Assembly (NCBI GenBank): GCA_003676145.1
Contig: NAUB01000021.1
Span: forward strand, 186,001-250,000
Origin: a gamma proteobacterium symbiont of Stewartia floridana
GTDB taxonomy: Bacteria; Pseudomonadota; Gammaproteobacteria; Chromatiales; Chromatiaceae
Direction of reading: 5' to 3'
DNA length: 64,000 nucleotides
In this document: positions 44,122 to 53,007 of the stretch, one piece after another
Layout: every line of letters begins with the position of its first letter
Position numbering within the stretch: position 1 is the stretch's first letter
The notes under the pieces: generated by a model
The model's input: the letters and a program-made list of their open reading frames with translations, nothing else
The model's database searches: none
What the model was told of the DNA's origin: nothing
Translations under genes and position numbers: made by a program

Positions 44122-45978
44122 TTATTGCTGATTCAACCACGCATCGATGCTGGCAGCCACTCGATGACCATCCGCGATGGCGTGGACCACATCCGGTCCA
44201 TTGACGCAATCACCAGCGGCCCATAGCCAGTCGACTGAGGTTCGACCCTGTGCATCGATACTGAGTCGGCCCCTTTGCCACTCCAGGGCTTCCGTCAGAT
44301 CGTCACCAAGCAGATTGTTATCCGACATCTGACCGATCGCTTCTATGACCATGTCAGCGGCGTGAATCTGCTCATCCTGCTCATCATATTCCGGTGCGAA
44401 GCGACCTTGCTCATCGAAGATGGAACGTACCTTCCAGGTCTTCAGTCCGATCAGTTTGTTGTTTTTGATGATGCAGGCCTGGGGGCCTCTTGCATCATAG
44501 ATCTCGATGCCTTCCTCACGACACTCCTTGATCTCCACCGGGTCAGCCAGAAAGTTGGCCATCTCTTCCAATGCGGTGACGGTCACCTGAACCTGACCAA
44601 ACTGCTGTTGCTGTTGACGGGCGAGGGTTCTGGCAATATCCATCGCCACGTTACCGCCACCAATGACAACGGCTTTCTGTGGAATCTCATACGCTTCATC
44701 ATCGGTGGTTCTGCGCAGAAGATCGATCGCTTTACGCACCTGCTTGTGGTCAGCGCCGGGAACCCGGGTGGAGCGACCAAGATGCAGACCAATGGCCAGA
44801 ACCACCGCATCATAATCCGCTTCCAGCTGCGCCATGGTGATATCCTTACCAACCTGAATACCGGTCTGGATCTTCACCCCCATGGAGGTGATCACATCGA
44901 TGTCCTGGTCGAGCATGTCGTAGGGCAGGCGGTATTCGGGAATGCCATAACGGGGCATGCCACCCGCTTCCTTGCGAGCCTCGAAGACGGTGACCTGGTG
45001 CCCTTTGCGTACCAGGTCATAGGCGGTCGTAAGACCGGCCGGTCCTGCACCGATAATGGCGATCTGCCTGCCGCTCAGATAGTCCGCTTTACCCTCCGCA
45101 GCAATCTGCTTGATCCGTTCATGATCCACCGAATCCATGGCGTAGCGTTTCAGCCAGCGGATCGATACGGGCTCACCCCGTCGACCGATCGAACAGGCAT
45201 CTTCGCAACGGTGGGTGCAGACCCGGCCGCAGACATGGGAGAAGGGGTTGCTCTGATAGATCCAGCGCACCGCTTCCTCCAGGTTGCCCTGCCAGATCGA
45301 GCGGATGTATTCGGGGGCGTCCATATGGGTAGGGCAGGCATCGTGGCACATACCGCACTGTACGCAGCGTGAGGCTTCGATCACCGCCTGCTGATCGGTG
45401 TAGCCGGCAACAATCTCATTGAAGTTATCGATTCGCTCTTCGGTTTCCAGCTCTGCCATCGGTTGTCGGTTCAGATCGAGCAGGTCGGAGTCACTGGTCT
45501 TCTGCCACCCTTCACCGTAGTACTCGCCATGGATACCGGTTTCATCCGGTAGTATGAAATAACTGTCGATCTCCTCCTGGGTACAGGTATGAACATATTC
45601 ACGGGAGAGCGAGATGGCGCTGGTCGGGCAGATGTCGACACACAGGGCGCACCAGCAGCAGCGGCCATAATCGATTGCCGGGCGAAGATTGCGTACTCCG
45701 TTGACCGGATCTTCCGGCAGATGGGGAACCTTGACCATGGTGATGGCAGCGTTGTCACACACTTTCTGGCAGGAGCTGCAACCAATGCACTTTTCATGAT
45801 CATTTAGATGAAAGCCCCGGTAGTTGTCTGCCGCCGGTCGGGGTTCCAGTGGAACCGTGACCGGTTTGCGCATGAAAAACTGCAGTGCCTTGAGCGGGCT
45901 GAGGATGGAGCCGGCCTCCTCATGCTCGATCGTCACGTTCTGTTTGCTCAGTTTGGCATCATCAATCGGTTTGGACAT
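44122..45978 (-). CDS. NuoI/MbhN-type ferredoxin fused to GltD/NfnB-type FAD-NAD(P)H oxidoreductase
   Basis: A 618-residue fusion. Residues 60-120 hold two 4Fe-4S clusters (C64, C67, C70, C74; and C107, C110, C113, C117 in CCWCALCVDICPT), as in NuoI/MbhN. Residues 200-265 are the GltD-type N-terminal iron-sulfur module (C205, C208, C211, C215; C250, C254, C258, C262). Then come the FAD site IAIIGAGPAGLTTAYDL (about 306-322), GGMPRYGIPEYRLP, and the NAD(P)H site VVIGGGNVAMDIA, with a closing WAAGDCVNGPDVVHAIADG. It sits where the ferredoxin subunit N sits in Mbx/Mbs operons, so it most likely links NAD(P)H to the membrane complex. Confidence 0.9.
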   Translation of the reverse strand: MSKPIDDAKLSKQNVTIEHEEAGSILSPLKALQFFMRKPVTVPLEPRPAADNYRGFHLNDHEKCIGCSSCQKVCDNAAITMVKVPHLPEDPVNGVRNLRPAIDYGRCCWCALCVDICPTSAISLSREYVHTCTQEEIDSYFILPDETGIHGEYYGEGWQKTSDSDLLDLNRQPMAELETEERIDNFNEIVAGYTDQQAVIEASRCVQCGMCHDACPTHMDAPEYIRSIWQGNLEEAVRWIYQSNPFSHVCGRVCTHRCEDACSIGRRGEPVSIRWLKRYAMDSVDHERIKQIAAEGKADYLSGRQIAIIGAGPAGLTTAYDLVRKGHQVTVFEARKEAGGMPRYGIPEYRLPYDMLDQDIDVITSMGVKIQTGIQVGKDITMAQLEADYDAVVLAIGLHLGRSTRVPGADHKQVRKAIDLLRRTTDDEAYEIPQKAVVIGGGNVAMDIARTLARQQQQQFGQVQVTVTALEEMANFLADPVEIKECREEGIEIYDARGPQACIIKNNKLIGLKTWKVRSIFDEQGRFAPEYDEQDEQIHAADMVIEAIGQMSDNNLLGDDLTEALEWQRGRLSIDAQGRTSVDWLWAAGDCVNGPDVVHAIADGHRVAASIDAWLNQQ

Positions 45979-45997
45979 CAGCGATTACCCATAGATC

Positions 45998-47140
45998 TCA
46001 ACGGTCAACTTCCGGCGGACAGGCATCCAGGGAGAACATGGTCTGGGCAATGTCCTCGATGCGCGATCCGACCGACATCTTCTCCAGCACCTGTACCGCG
46101 TGCATGGAGGAGGGGCCACGTACATGCACCCGGTAGGGTTTGGGGCCGCCATTGGAGACCACGTAGTAGCAGAGCTCCCCTTTGGAGGATTCAACCCGGG
46201 TGTAGGTCTCGCCGGCAGGGACATTCCAGGCCAGTGGATTGGGGATCGGCGCCCGAATCGGACCATGGATGTCAGGCAGGATCTCCACCACCTGGCGCAG
46301 GATGCGGATACTCTCCATCAACTCTTGGCGGCGCACCAGGGTACGTGCCCAGGCATCACCGCTCTCTTCAACCGGGATATCGAACGCCAGTTGATCGTAG
46401 ACCAGATAGGGGTCATCCCGACGTACATCGAAGGCCAGCCCGGTGGCACGCAGATTGGGGCCGGTGACCCCCCACTCCAGGGCCTGCTCACGGGACATCA
46501 CACCGGTGCCTTTGGCCCGCTTTACGAATACCTGGTTCTTGAAGAAGAGGTTATCGTAGTCAGGCAGGCGTGACTCGATGTAGTCGAGGGTTTCCGTCAG
46601 GCGTTGCAGGAATCCTTCCGGCAGTTCCCGGCGCACACCACCGGGGATGTTGTAGATGCTGTAGACCCGACCACCGGTGAACTCCTCGAACAGATCGAGC
46701 AGCAGATCCCGGTCGGCCACGCCCCAATACATGGTGCTGTACATACCGGTGGTTGCCGCATGACCGCCAAAGGTGAACAGATGGGCCGCGATGCGTGACA
46801 GCTCCAACTGCATTACCCGCAACCACTGAGCCCGTTGCGGGACTTTCAGTCCACACAACTCTTCAACCGCCATCGAGTAGCAGAGCTCCATCGGTGAAGG
46901 GTCAGGTACGCAGATACGAGGCACCAGGGCGATGTTCTGTATCCACAGCCGCTGCTCCATCAGTTTTTCAAAACCCCGGTGCAGATAACCGCCATCCGCC
47001 TTGGCCTCCAGCACGATATCCCCATGCAGCTTTACCTTCAGTGCATAGTTGCCTTCGATACCCGGATGGTTCGGACCGAAATTGAGTTCATACTCATTAC
47101 TCGGCGGCTGGCGCTGGGCTTCGTAATTCTCAGGTCTCAT
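45998..47140 (-). CDS. NuoD/MbhL-like large subunit with atypical active-site cysteines
   Basis: A 380-residue protein of the complex I 49-kDa/group 4 hydrogenase large-subunit family (GPNHPGIEG, GGYLHRGFEKLMEQR, WLRVMQLELSRIAAHL, SNGGPKPYRVHVRGPSSMHAVQVLEKM). Where NiFe hydrogenases have RxCGxC, this one has RICVPDP with Cys77 only. Where they end with DPCxxCxxR it has LDACPPEVDR with Cys374 only, and canonical NuoD lacks both cysteines. It is therefore intermediate, as expected of Mbx/Mbs-type subunits. A 165-bp repeat element separates it from the upstream NuoC-like gene. Confidence 0.9.
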   Translation of the reverse strand: MRPENYEAQRQPPSNEYELNFGPNHPGIEGNYALKVKLHGDIVLEAKADGGYLHRGFEKLMEQRLWIQNIALVPRICVPDPSPMELCYSMAVEELCGLKVPQRAQWLRVMQLELSRIAAHLFTFGGHAATTGMYSTMYWGVADRDLLLDLFEEFTGGRVYSIYNIPGGVRRELPEGFLQRLTETLDYIESRLPDYDNLFFKNQVFVKRAKGTGVMSREQALEWGVTGPNLRATGLAFDVRRDDPYLVYDQLAFDIPVEESGDAWARTLVRRQELMESIRILRQVVEILPDIHGPIRAPIPNPLAWNVPAGETYTRVESSKGELCYYVVSNGGPKPYRVHVRGPSSMHAVQVLEKMSVGSRIEDIAQTMFSLDACPPEVDR

Positions 47141-47167
47141 ATGGTTTCGCTTGTGTTTAAAATTGGG

Positions 47168-47332
47168 GTCCGCAAATGAACGCTAATGAACGCAAATGGA
47201 TTCAGTTGTTTTCTTTTGAGACAAAAGCAAACCTCATCTAACGCAATCAAACAAAATTGATCAAATGGTCGAAACTTTTGGTTTTCTAAATTCATCAATA
47301 ACATTTGCGTTTATTAGCGTTCATTTGCGGAC
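47168..47332. repeat. Inverted-repeat element (31-bp arms) inside the operon
   Basis: Arms 47168-47198 and 47302-47332 are inverted copies matching at 30 of 31 positions, each built of internal repeats of the type CGCAAATGAACG and CGCTAATGAACG. The 103-bp centre is AT-rich and has no gene. It lies between the NuoD-like and NuoC-like genes. Such short palindromic units can fold in RNA and are often dispersed in genomes, like REP or MITE elements. Confidence 0.75.
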
Positions 47333-47342
47333 TATAAACTCT

Positions 47343-47912
47343 TCACTTCTTCTTCTGACTGAAGCGCTGCTCTTCCGGTGGGATGATCACACCACCACCT
47401 TCGGCGACCAGCTCCTGTAACCACTCCGGGTTGTACTCCTGCCAGCTCAGGTGCTCGTTGATATAGGCTTCGCTGTCGAACTCCTTGCGCATCGGTGGCG
47501 GACCGTCCCATTCGGTGAGGATGAACTTCTCCATATTGGGACTGCCTTCGAAGTGGATGCCATACATCTCATGGATATCCCGTTCGAAAAAGGCGGCGGG
47601 CTGATAGAGGTCGTACACCGAGAGATAGACCCCGGGTTCACGGGCAATGCGTATATGGGCCGATACCAGGGAGTGACTCTCATAGGACCAGACGTGATAG
47701 ACCAGTTCAAACTCGTCATCATCGATCCAGTCGACACAGCTGATTGCCGAGAGGTGGATATAGCCGGCGCGTCCCTGCAGCAGTTCCAACAGAGCGGGCA
47801 GGGCATCTGCCGGTACATCGACCCGTACCCGACGACTGCTTTTACGACGAACTTCGATGCCTTCGATCTCTTTCAGGAGATTGTCCAGCCAGTGGGCGAC
47901 TTGCTGACTCAT
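47343..47912 (-). CDS. NuoC/MbhK-like subunit
   Basis: A 189-residue homologue of the 30-kDa subunit of complex I. The family phrase appears as AAFFERDIHEMYGIHFEGSPNMEKFIL (classical ExxDxxGIxFxGHPxLxxILxPEDW). The C-terminus GPPMRKEFDSEAYINEHLSWQEYNPEWL is typical too. It overlaps the stop of the NuoB-like gene by 4 bp (ATGA). It forms the peripheral arm with the NuoB- and NuoD-like subunits. Confidence 0.9.
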   Translation of the reverse strand: MSQQVAHWLDNLLKEIEGIEVRRKSSRRVRVDVPADALPALLELLQGRAGYIHLSAISCVDWIDDDEFELVYHVWSYESHSLVSAHIRIAREPGVYLSVYDLYQPAAFFERDIHEMYGIHFEGSPNMEKFILTEWDGPPPMRKEFDSEAYINEHLSWQEYNPEWLQELVAEGGGVIIPPEEQRFSQKKK

Positions 47913-48622
47913 TCAACCGGCTCCTTGATGTTGTGACCGAGGCGCATCTCAAGGGCCTCCAGAGGTTTCTGATGCTGTTCCAGCAGGCGGGTGTGTTGAC
48001 CCAGGGTGCCTTCACCCATCAGCTCATAGTGTTTCGCTTCGGTGATGATGTCAGTGGGGGTCTGCCAATCCTCGCCGAAGAGTTTCTGTTGATTGCCCAG
48101 GTAGTAGTCATAGTTGCGGTAGTAGTCCTGCCAACTGTCGGCTTCACCGCTGTTGATCCGATCCATCAGTTTCTGCAGACCGCTGATCACCGCCTCGGGT
48201 CTCGGCATACAACCGGCGATATAGAGATCGACGGGCATGTATTCATCGAGTTTTTTCGCGGTTGCATAGCTCTGCCAGTACATGCCGCCATTGACTGTGC
48301 AGGAGCAGATCCCCACCACATATTTCGGTGACCCCATCTGCTCGTAGGTGAGGATCACCCGTTTCAGGGTTTTGATCGAGACATAGCCGGTAATCAACAG
48401 AATGTCCGCCTGTCTGGGGGAGACCATGGGTTGAATGCCAAGCCGTTCCATATCGAAACGGGAGGTCATCGCCGGCGGCAGTTCGATCGCGCCGCAGCCG
48501 GTACAGTAGTGGAGAATGAACAGGGAGCGCGAGCGGCAGAAGCGCACCAAATCATCGAACACCCGGGCCAGGGGGTTACCCTTTTTCTCTTCGACTACCG
48601 GTATCTTTTGTAATCTGCTCAT
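47909..48622 (-). CDS. NuoB/MbhJ-like small subunit with CxxC proximal cluster
   Basis: About 237 residues from ATG 48622 (MSRLQKIPVV); a start at 48628 is equally possible, and the frame further upstream is non-homologous. The 4Fe-4S site has HYCTGCGAIELPP with Cys40 and Cys43, as in hydrogenase small subunits, whereas complex I NuoB has two adjacent cysteines. Other ligands are Cys106 in GICSC and Cys138 in AGCMPRPEAV. DILLITGYVSIKTLKRVI and QMGSPKYVVGI are family features. This supports a hydrogenase/Mbx lineage for the complex. Confidence 0.88.
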   Translation of the reverse strand: MSRLQKIPVVEEKKGNPLARVFDDLVRFCRSRSLFILHYCTGCGAIELPPAMTSRFDMERLGIQPMVSPRQADILLITGYVSIKTLKRVILTYEQMGSPKYVVGICSCTVNGGMYWQSYATAKKLDEYMPVDLYIAGCMPRPEAVISGLQKLMDRINSGEADSWQDYYRNYDYYLGNQQKLFGEDWQTPTDIITEAKHYELMGEGTLGQHTRLLEQHQKPLEALEMRLGHNIKEPVE

Positions 48623-48764
48623 AACCATCACCAAAGTCTTTGGGTTAACTTGCCTGTAGTGTTTCGCTACTGGCTCGTCAGTCCGGCATTGCCGGTATTC
48701 ATTTGCCTTGAGAGTCAATCACTGTTTCACAAGGACTCGCCATACTCTCCCTGCAGGCGTAAAT

Positions 48765-49661
48765 TCACATCACGAAAGCCAAACCGATCAGTCCCAGCAT
48801 CACCGGCCATTTCCACATCAGACGCAACAGATCCTCGGTGCGATAACGGGGAAACAGGTAGGCGATACTCACTGGAATGGCCAGCACCAGAAAACTCTTG
48901 ATCAGAAAATCGAACCAGGTGGTGCCGCCACCGAGGAACAGACTCACATAGAGAACCGAGGTGGTGTAGAGCTGGAAGCACTGCATGACGAAAAGGCCAC
49001 CCAGATACTTACCACTCATCTCAACCATCGGACCGGTGGCAATCTCGGCCGGCGCGATATAGATCTCGAAAGGCTGTTTACCCAGAGAGGCATGCATGGC
49101 AATCAGACCGGCGATGGCCAGCAGTGGCATCTCAACCACGCCCCAGGTTGCGAAACCACCAGCCTGCTGTGTGGCGATGATCTCCACCAGATTGGTGGTG
49201 CCGGCAGCATAGGCGACGCCAAAGATGACGATCACCAAGGGAATGTCATAGGCCAGCATGGCAGTCAGCGCGCGGGCGATGCCGATCGAGCCATTGGGAT
49301 TGGCACACTGACCGACACCCAACGCCAGGCCGAGAGACGGAATCATCATCAGATAGAGCAGGGTGATCAGGCCTCCCTTTTCCGCAATGCCGTTCATACC
49401 CGGTACCGGTAGCAGGGTCTCCGCAGCAATGTAACCGCCCATTGCCATGACGATTCCGATGTCATGAATCAGGCCGTGTGAGACCTGCGTGCGTTTGCCA
49501 TGTAGCTTGATGATGTCGTAGAGCGGTTGAAAGAAAGGTGGTCCGATACGACGCTGAATCCTTGCCGCAATACGCCGCATCATCAGTACCATCATCATGC
49601 CGACGATAAAGGCAATCAGCGGCATCAGGGTCAGCTCTATGAGAAGTTCGATCGGTGCCAT
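48765..49661 (-). CDS. NuoH/MbhM-like membrane subunit
   Basis: A 298-residue protein with about eight transmembrane segments. RIQRRIGPPFFQPLYDIIKLHGKR corresponds to the NuoH RxGPxxVGPxGLLQPxADxxKL motif, and PAEIATGPMVEMSGKYLGG to the conserved acidic E-channel loop near the quinone/substrate site. It joins the peripheral arm to the ion-pump part. The reduced motif is nearer to MbhM/hydrogenase-4 HyfC than to NuoH. The start abuts the stop of the antiporter-like gene (shared base at 49661). Confidence 0.9.
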   Translation of the reverse strand: MAPIELLIELTLMPLIAFIVGMMMVLMMRRIAARIQRRIGPPFFQPLYDIIKLHGKRTQVSHGLIHDIGIVMAMGGYIAAETLLPVPGMNGIAEKGGLITLLYLMMIPSLGLALGVGQCANPNGSIGIARALTAMLAYDIPLVIVIFGVAYAAGTTNLVEIIATQQAGGFATWGVVEMPLLAIAGLIAMHASLGKQPFEIYIAPAEIATGPMVEMSGKYLGGLFVMQCFQLYTTSVLYVSLFLGGGTTWFDFLIKSFLVLAIPVSIAYLFPRYRTEDLLRLMWKWPVMLGLIGLAFVM

Positions 49662-51538
49662 TAGAAAACCACCCAGGCAATTATGAACAGTGCCGTACTT
49701 AACAGATAGAATTCAGAGTTGGCACGGCGGTAGATACCCTGCATGCCAAGGGAGAGAAACTCGACCAGTGAGGTAATGCTGTTTTCCAGCCACTGAAAAC
49801 TGCCGCGATACCAGCCACGGATCAGATGCATCAGGCCGGAGTAGAAGTTATCACTGTACTGGTAGCGCACGTCGGCGGTGAGAAAGTGACCACCGGCATA
49901 GTTGTCGAGCTGATGGACCCTTTTGCTGGGCCCGGCTGAGTAGAAGATCACAGCACCGATACCGAAGCCGGCGAACAGCACGCCGATCACCCAGATCATA
50001 TCGAGGCTGCCACTGGAGGAATCGATACCGCCGAGGGTGATCTCGGGACCAGTGAGACCAATCGTCTGCAGTGCGGCGGTTACCCAGGTGAGCGGGATGC
50101 CGGGCAGCAGTCCGGTGACGAAGATCACGCCAGCCAGAATCAGCATCGGAGTCATCATGCTCCAAGGGGCTTCGCGAATGTGCTCGTGTTCCACTCTCAG
50201 CTGGCCAAGAAACATATTGTGAATCAGCTTATAGACCGACAGGATGGTGCCCAGCGTGCCGATGATGGTGCCGAGGAAAAGCAGTGGCATGCCATCTTCA
50301 AGCAGCGATCGATAGACCAGCCATTTGGAGACGAAACCGTTCATCGGAGGCAGGCCCGCCAGGCCGATGATGCCGGTCAGCAGCACCAGAAAGGAGAGGG
50401 GCATCCGCGCAACCAAACCACCCAGCTTATTCAGATCAGCGGTGCCTGTACGATGCATGACGGCAAACACCGCCATCAACAGCGCCGCCTGACAGGCCGC
50501 ATAGTTGAGCACATGCAGCAGACCACCGGCGGCCCCCAGGGAGTTGGCGGTGACCAGTCCGAGCAACATGTAACCACCCTGACCGATGCCGTGCCAGGCC
50601 AGCAGATAGCGGGCGTCATTCTGTTTCAGGGCGGTATAGGTGGGAAAGATGATGGTAAACACCGCAATCCAGGCCAGCAGGTCCCGGGCATCGATCAGGG
50701 TGAAGGGTATCTTGAGGCTGTCGATGTTGACGATGCCGAACAGTTTCACCAAAACCAGCAGAATGGCAAACAGACCCATACGGGAAGAGATGGCACCCAG
50801 AAAGGCACTGCCGGGTCCCGGGGTTTCCGCATAGGCAGCCGCCTGCCAGAGATGAAAGGGGAGCAATCCCATCTTGATGCCGAAACCGCTGCCGAAGAGT
50901 AAGACCAGCATCCAGAGCTGGCCGGTGCTCATTTTTTCAACCGCGATCAATATGGCTTCATATTGGAGAGAACCGGCCGCTGCATAGACCAGTGCAATGC
51001 CACCGAAGATCGACATCCCGCCGACAACTGCATAGGTGATGTAACGTATGGCCGCCTTGGTGGCAACGCCACCGGCAACCGCCATCAGCAGGAAGCCCGC
51101 CCAACTGACCAGTTCCCAGCCGATGAAGAGGGAGAGCAGATCGCCGCTGGCGAGCAGGATCAACATGGTGAAGACATTCAAAGCCATCGCCAGGTGAAAC
51201 AGCCAGACATTGCCTCCCTGCTGTTTGAATTTTCGCTCCCACTCACCGCATGAGAACCAACTGGTAAGCAGTGCCGCCACCAGGGTGATCAGTGCAAAGA
51301 ACCAGCTCAGGGCATCGAAACGCCAGGAGAGGTCCTGTCCCATCACCGAGAGGCTCACCTCGGAGGCGATGGGATCCCCGCCATAACCCAGCGCGCCCAT
51401 CTTGATCAGGACCAGCAGTTGCCCAGCATAGAGAATGGTGACCATCCAGCCCACCGCCAGACCGCGTCCCAGTATCAGGGCAACCAGCACAGTGGCAGCC
51501 GAAAAGATCAAAAGCTCATCCAATAGGCTGAAAATCAC
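49661..51538 (-). CDS. NuoL/MrpD-like antiporter-type subunit (second copy, H'-like)
   Basis: A 625-residue membrane protein with about 14 transmembrane segments of the proton_antipo_M family. Key residues: the TM5 Glu in FIGWELVSWAGFLL, the TM7 Lys in GFGIKMGLLPFHLWQ, and the discontinuous helices around LKQNDARYLLAWHGIGQGGYMLLG. The C-terminus is extended with extra segments. Together with the MrpD-like gene just upstream it gives two antiporter-like pumps in the complex, as in Mbx/Mbs (H and H'), while MBH has one. The start overlaps the MrpD-like stop by 4 bp. Confidence 0.9.
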   Translation of the reverse strand: MIFSLLDELLIFSAATVLVALILGRGLAVGWMVTILYAGQLLVLIKMGALGYGGDPIASEVSLSVMGQDLSWRFDALSWFFALITLVAALLTSWFSCGEWERKFKQQGGNVWLFHLAMALNVFTMLILLASGDLLSLFIGWELVSWAGFLLMAVAGGVATKAAIRYITYAVVGGMSIFGGIALVYAAAGSLQYEAILIAVEKMSTGQLWMLVLLFGSGFGIKMGLLPFHLWQAAAYAETPGPGSAFLGAISSRMGLFAILLVLVKLFGIVNIDSLKIPFTLIDARDLLAWIAVFTIIFPTYTALKQNDARYLLAWHGIGQGGYMLLGLVTANSLGAAGGLLHVLNYAACQAALLMAVFAVMHRTGTADLNKLGGLVARMPLSFLVLLTGIIGLAGLPPMNGFVSKWLVYRSLLEDGMPLLFLGTIIGTLGTILSVYKLIHNMFLGQLRVEHEHIREAPWSMMTPMLILAGVIFVTGLLPGIPLTWVTAALQTIGLTGPEITLGGIDSSSGSLDMIWVIGVLFAGFGIGAVIFYSAGPSKRVHQLDNYAGGHFLTADVRYQYSDNFYSGLMHLIRGWYRGSFQWLENSITSLVEFLSLGMQGIYRRANSEFYLLSTALFIIAWVVF

Positions 51539-53007
51539 AATTGGCCTCCGGGTGTTACCGGCATCACGGTTTGTATGTAGAGCTCGGCATTCTTTGCCTC
51601 AGTCGCAATCGCTTGCAGTCCATCACCGATGGGAGCGATGAGTACCGTTGCCGCCAGCAGTGTGATGCCGAAGAGTGAAGCCGTAGCCAGGGAGAGGCCG
51701 GGTAGGTGTTGATGCTCAGGCTGTTCGGTGGTGGTCCCGGCTGAACTGTAGAGCTTCGCAACGATGCGGAACAGATAGCTTGTCTCGATAACCGTGGCCA
51801 AGAGAAATACCAGCAGACCAATCAGATAGAGTGGCTCACTCTGAGCAGCCAACTCGGTGATCAGGGTGAATTTTGCCCAGAAGCCGGGCAGCGGGGGAAC
51901 ACCAACCAGGGAGAGGGCGAACAGGGTAAACAGTGCCGCACCCACCGGTGACCTTTTGGCTGCCCCGGTCAACCGTTCGAGTGACCCACCCCAGCCGTCA
52001 GCCAGCATGAAGAGTCCGGTTTTGATCACCAGATGGTGAAGTGACAGGGCCAGCAGGGCCAACAGCCCCCGTTCATCCGGTAAGGAGAGGGCGATAAAGA
52101 CAATGCCCAGCTGACCGATCGAGGAGAAGCCGAGCATACGTCGCATATCCTTGGCGCGCCAGGCTGCAAATTCACCGCTGACGACTCCGAGTATGCCAAG
52201 TATGAGAACGATCTGTACCGCTTCCGGCTGATCAAATATCAGCACCAGCAGTCGCAGAATGATCAGCAGTGCCAGCTTCGACAGCAATCCGGCCAGGAAG
52301 CCCGAGAGCCGGCTGGAGGCAGTGGCGTAGATCTCCGGCACCCAGGCGTTGACCGGAAACAGCTCCGCTTTGACACCGATACCGATAAGGATCAGCAGGT
52401 AGGCGGTCAATCCCAGTCTGTCGTGCAGTAGCTCTGGGGCCAGTTGCGCCAGATGGGCCAGGTTGAGGGTGCCGGTCTGACTGTAGATCATTGCGATACC
52501 GAGCAGGGTCAACACGGAACCGATACCGCTCAATATCAGATAGCGAAAGGTTGCGGCGTAGGCTGCCGAGGTAGTGGAAGCAGCCACCAGCCCGAAGGTG
52601 GCTACAGCGGCCAGTTCGTAAAAGACATACAGATTGAACAGATCGCCGGAGAGCGCCAGTCCGGTCGAGGCGGCGACCAGTAGCAGCATCAGTGCCTGTC
52701 GTCTGGCGGTATCCTGATTCAATGCATAGGGCCAGCAGATCAATCCCAGCAGTTGCACCGCAAAGGCGAACAGCAGGGCAAGAGAGTCCAGGTAGAGATT
52801 GATGCCGTAGGGAGCATCAAATCCGCCAATCACGATCGACAATGGCAGGCTGATGTCGCTAAACCAGAGATTACCCAACAACCAACAGCCATAACCCAGA
52901 ATGATCGGTCCGAGCCATAAGCCGATTGCCTGGGAGAGACGCATCAACACAGGCAGTAAGAAGGCGCCGAGCAGAGGCAGGGCGATGGTCAAAACCAGGT
53001 TGTTCAT
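51535..53007 (-). CDS. MrpD/NuoN-like antiporter subunit
   Basis: A 490-residue membrane protein of the proton_antipo_M family with 13-14 transmembrane segments. Key residues: Glu in LYVFYELAAVATFGL and Lys in GIGVKAELFPVNAWVPEIY, the proton- or Na+-path residues. AWRAKDMRRMLGFSSIGQLGIV is the usual loop. It overlaps the genes on both sides by 4 bp, as in mrp/mnh operons. Confidence 0.9.
   Translation of the reverse strand: MNNLVLTIALPLLGAFLLPVLMRLSQAIGLWLGPIILGYGCWLLGNLWFSDISLPLSIVIGGFDAPYGINLYLDSLALLFAFAVQLLGLICWPYALNQDTARRQALMLLLVAASTGLALSGDLFNLYVFYELAAVATFGLVAASTTSAAYAATFRYLILSGIGSVLTLLGIAMIYSQTGTLNLAHLAQLAPELLHDRLGLTAYLLILIGIGVKAELFPVNAWVPEIYATASSRLSGFLAGLLSKLALLIILRLLVLIFDQPEAVQIVLILGILGVVSGEFAAWRAKDMRRMLGFSSIGQLGIVFIALSLPDERGLLALLALSLHHLVIKTGLFMLADGWGGSLERLTGAAKRSPVGAALFTLFALSLVGVPPLPGFWAKFTLITELAAQSEPLYLIGLLVFLLATVIETSYLFRIVAKLYSSAGTTTEQPEHQHLPGLSLATASLFGITLLAATVLIAPIGDGLQAIATEAKNAELYIQTVMPVTPGGQL

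Noticed and set aside
44275-45372. A 365-codon open frame on the plus strand
   Set aside because: It lies fully opposite the FAD/ferredoxin fusion, which has clear motifs; the opposite frame has no domain and no ribosome-binding site.
45998-47140. Calling the large subunit a NiFe hydrogenase
   Set aside because: Each of the two CxxC motifs has lost one cysteine, and no maturation genes are nearby, so a NiFe site cannot form as known.
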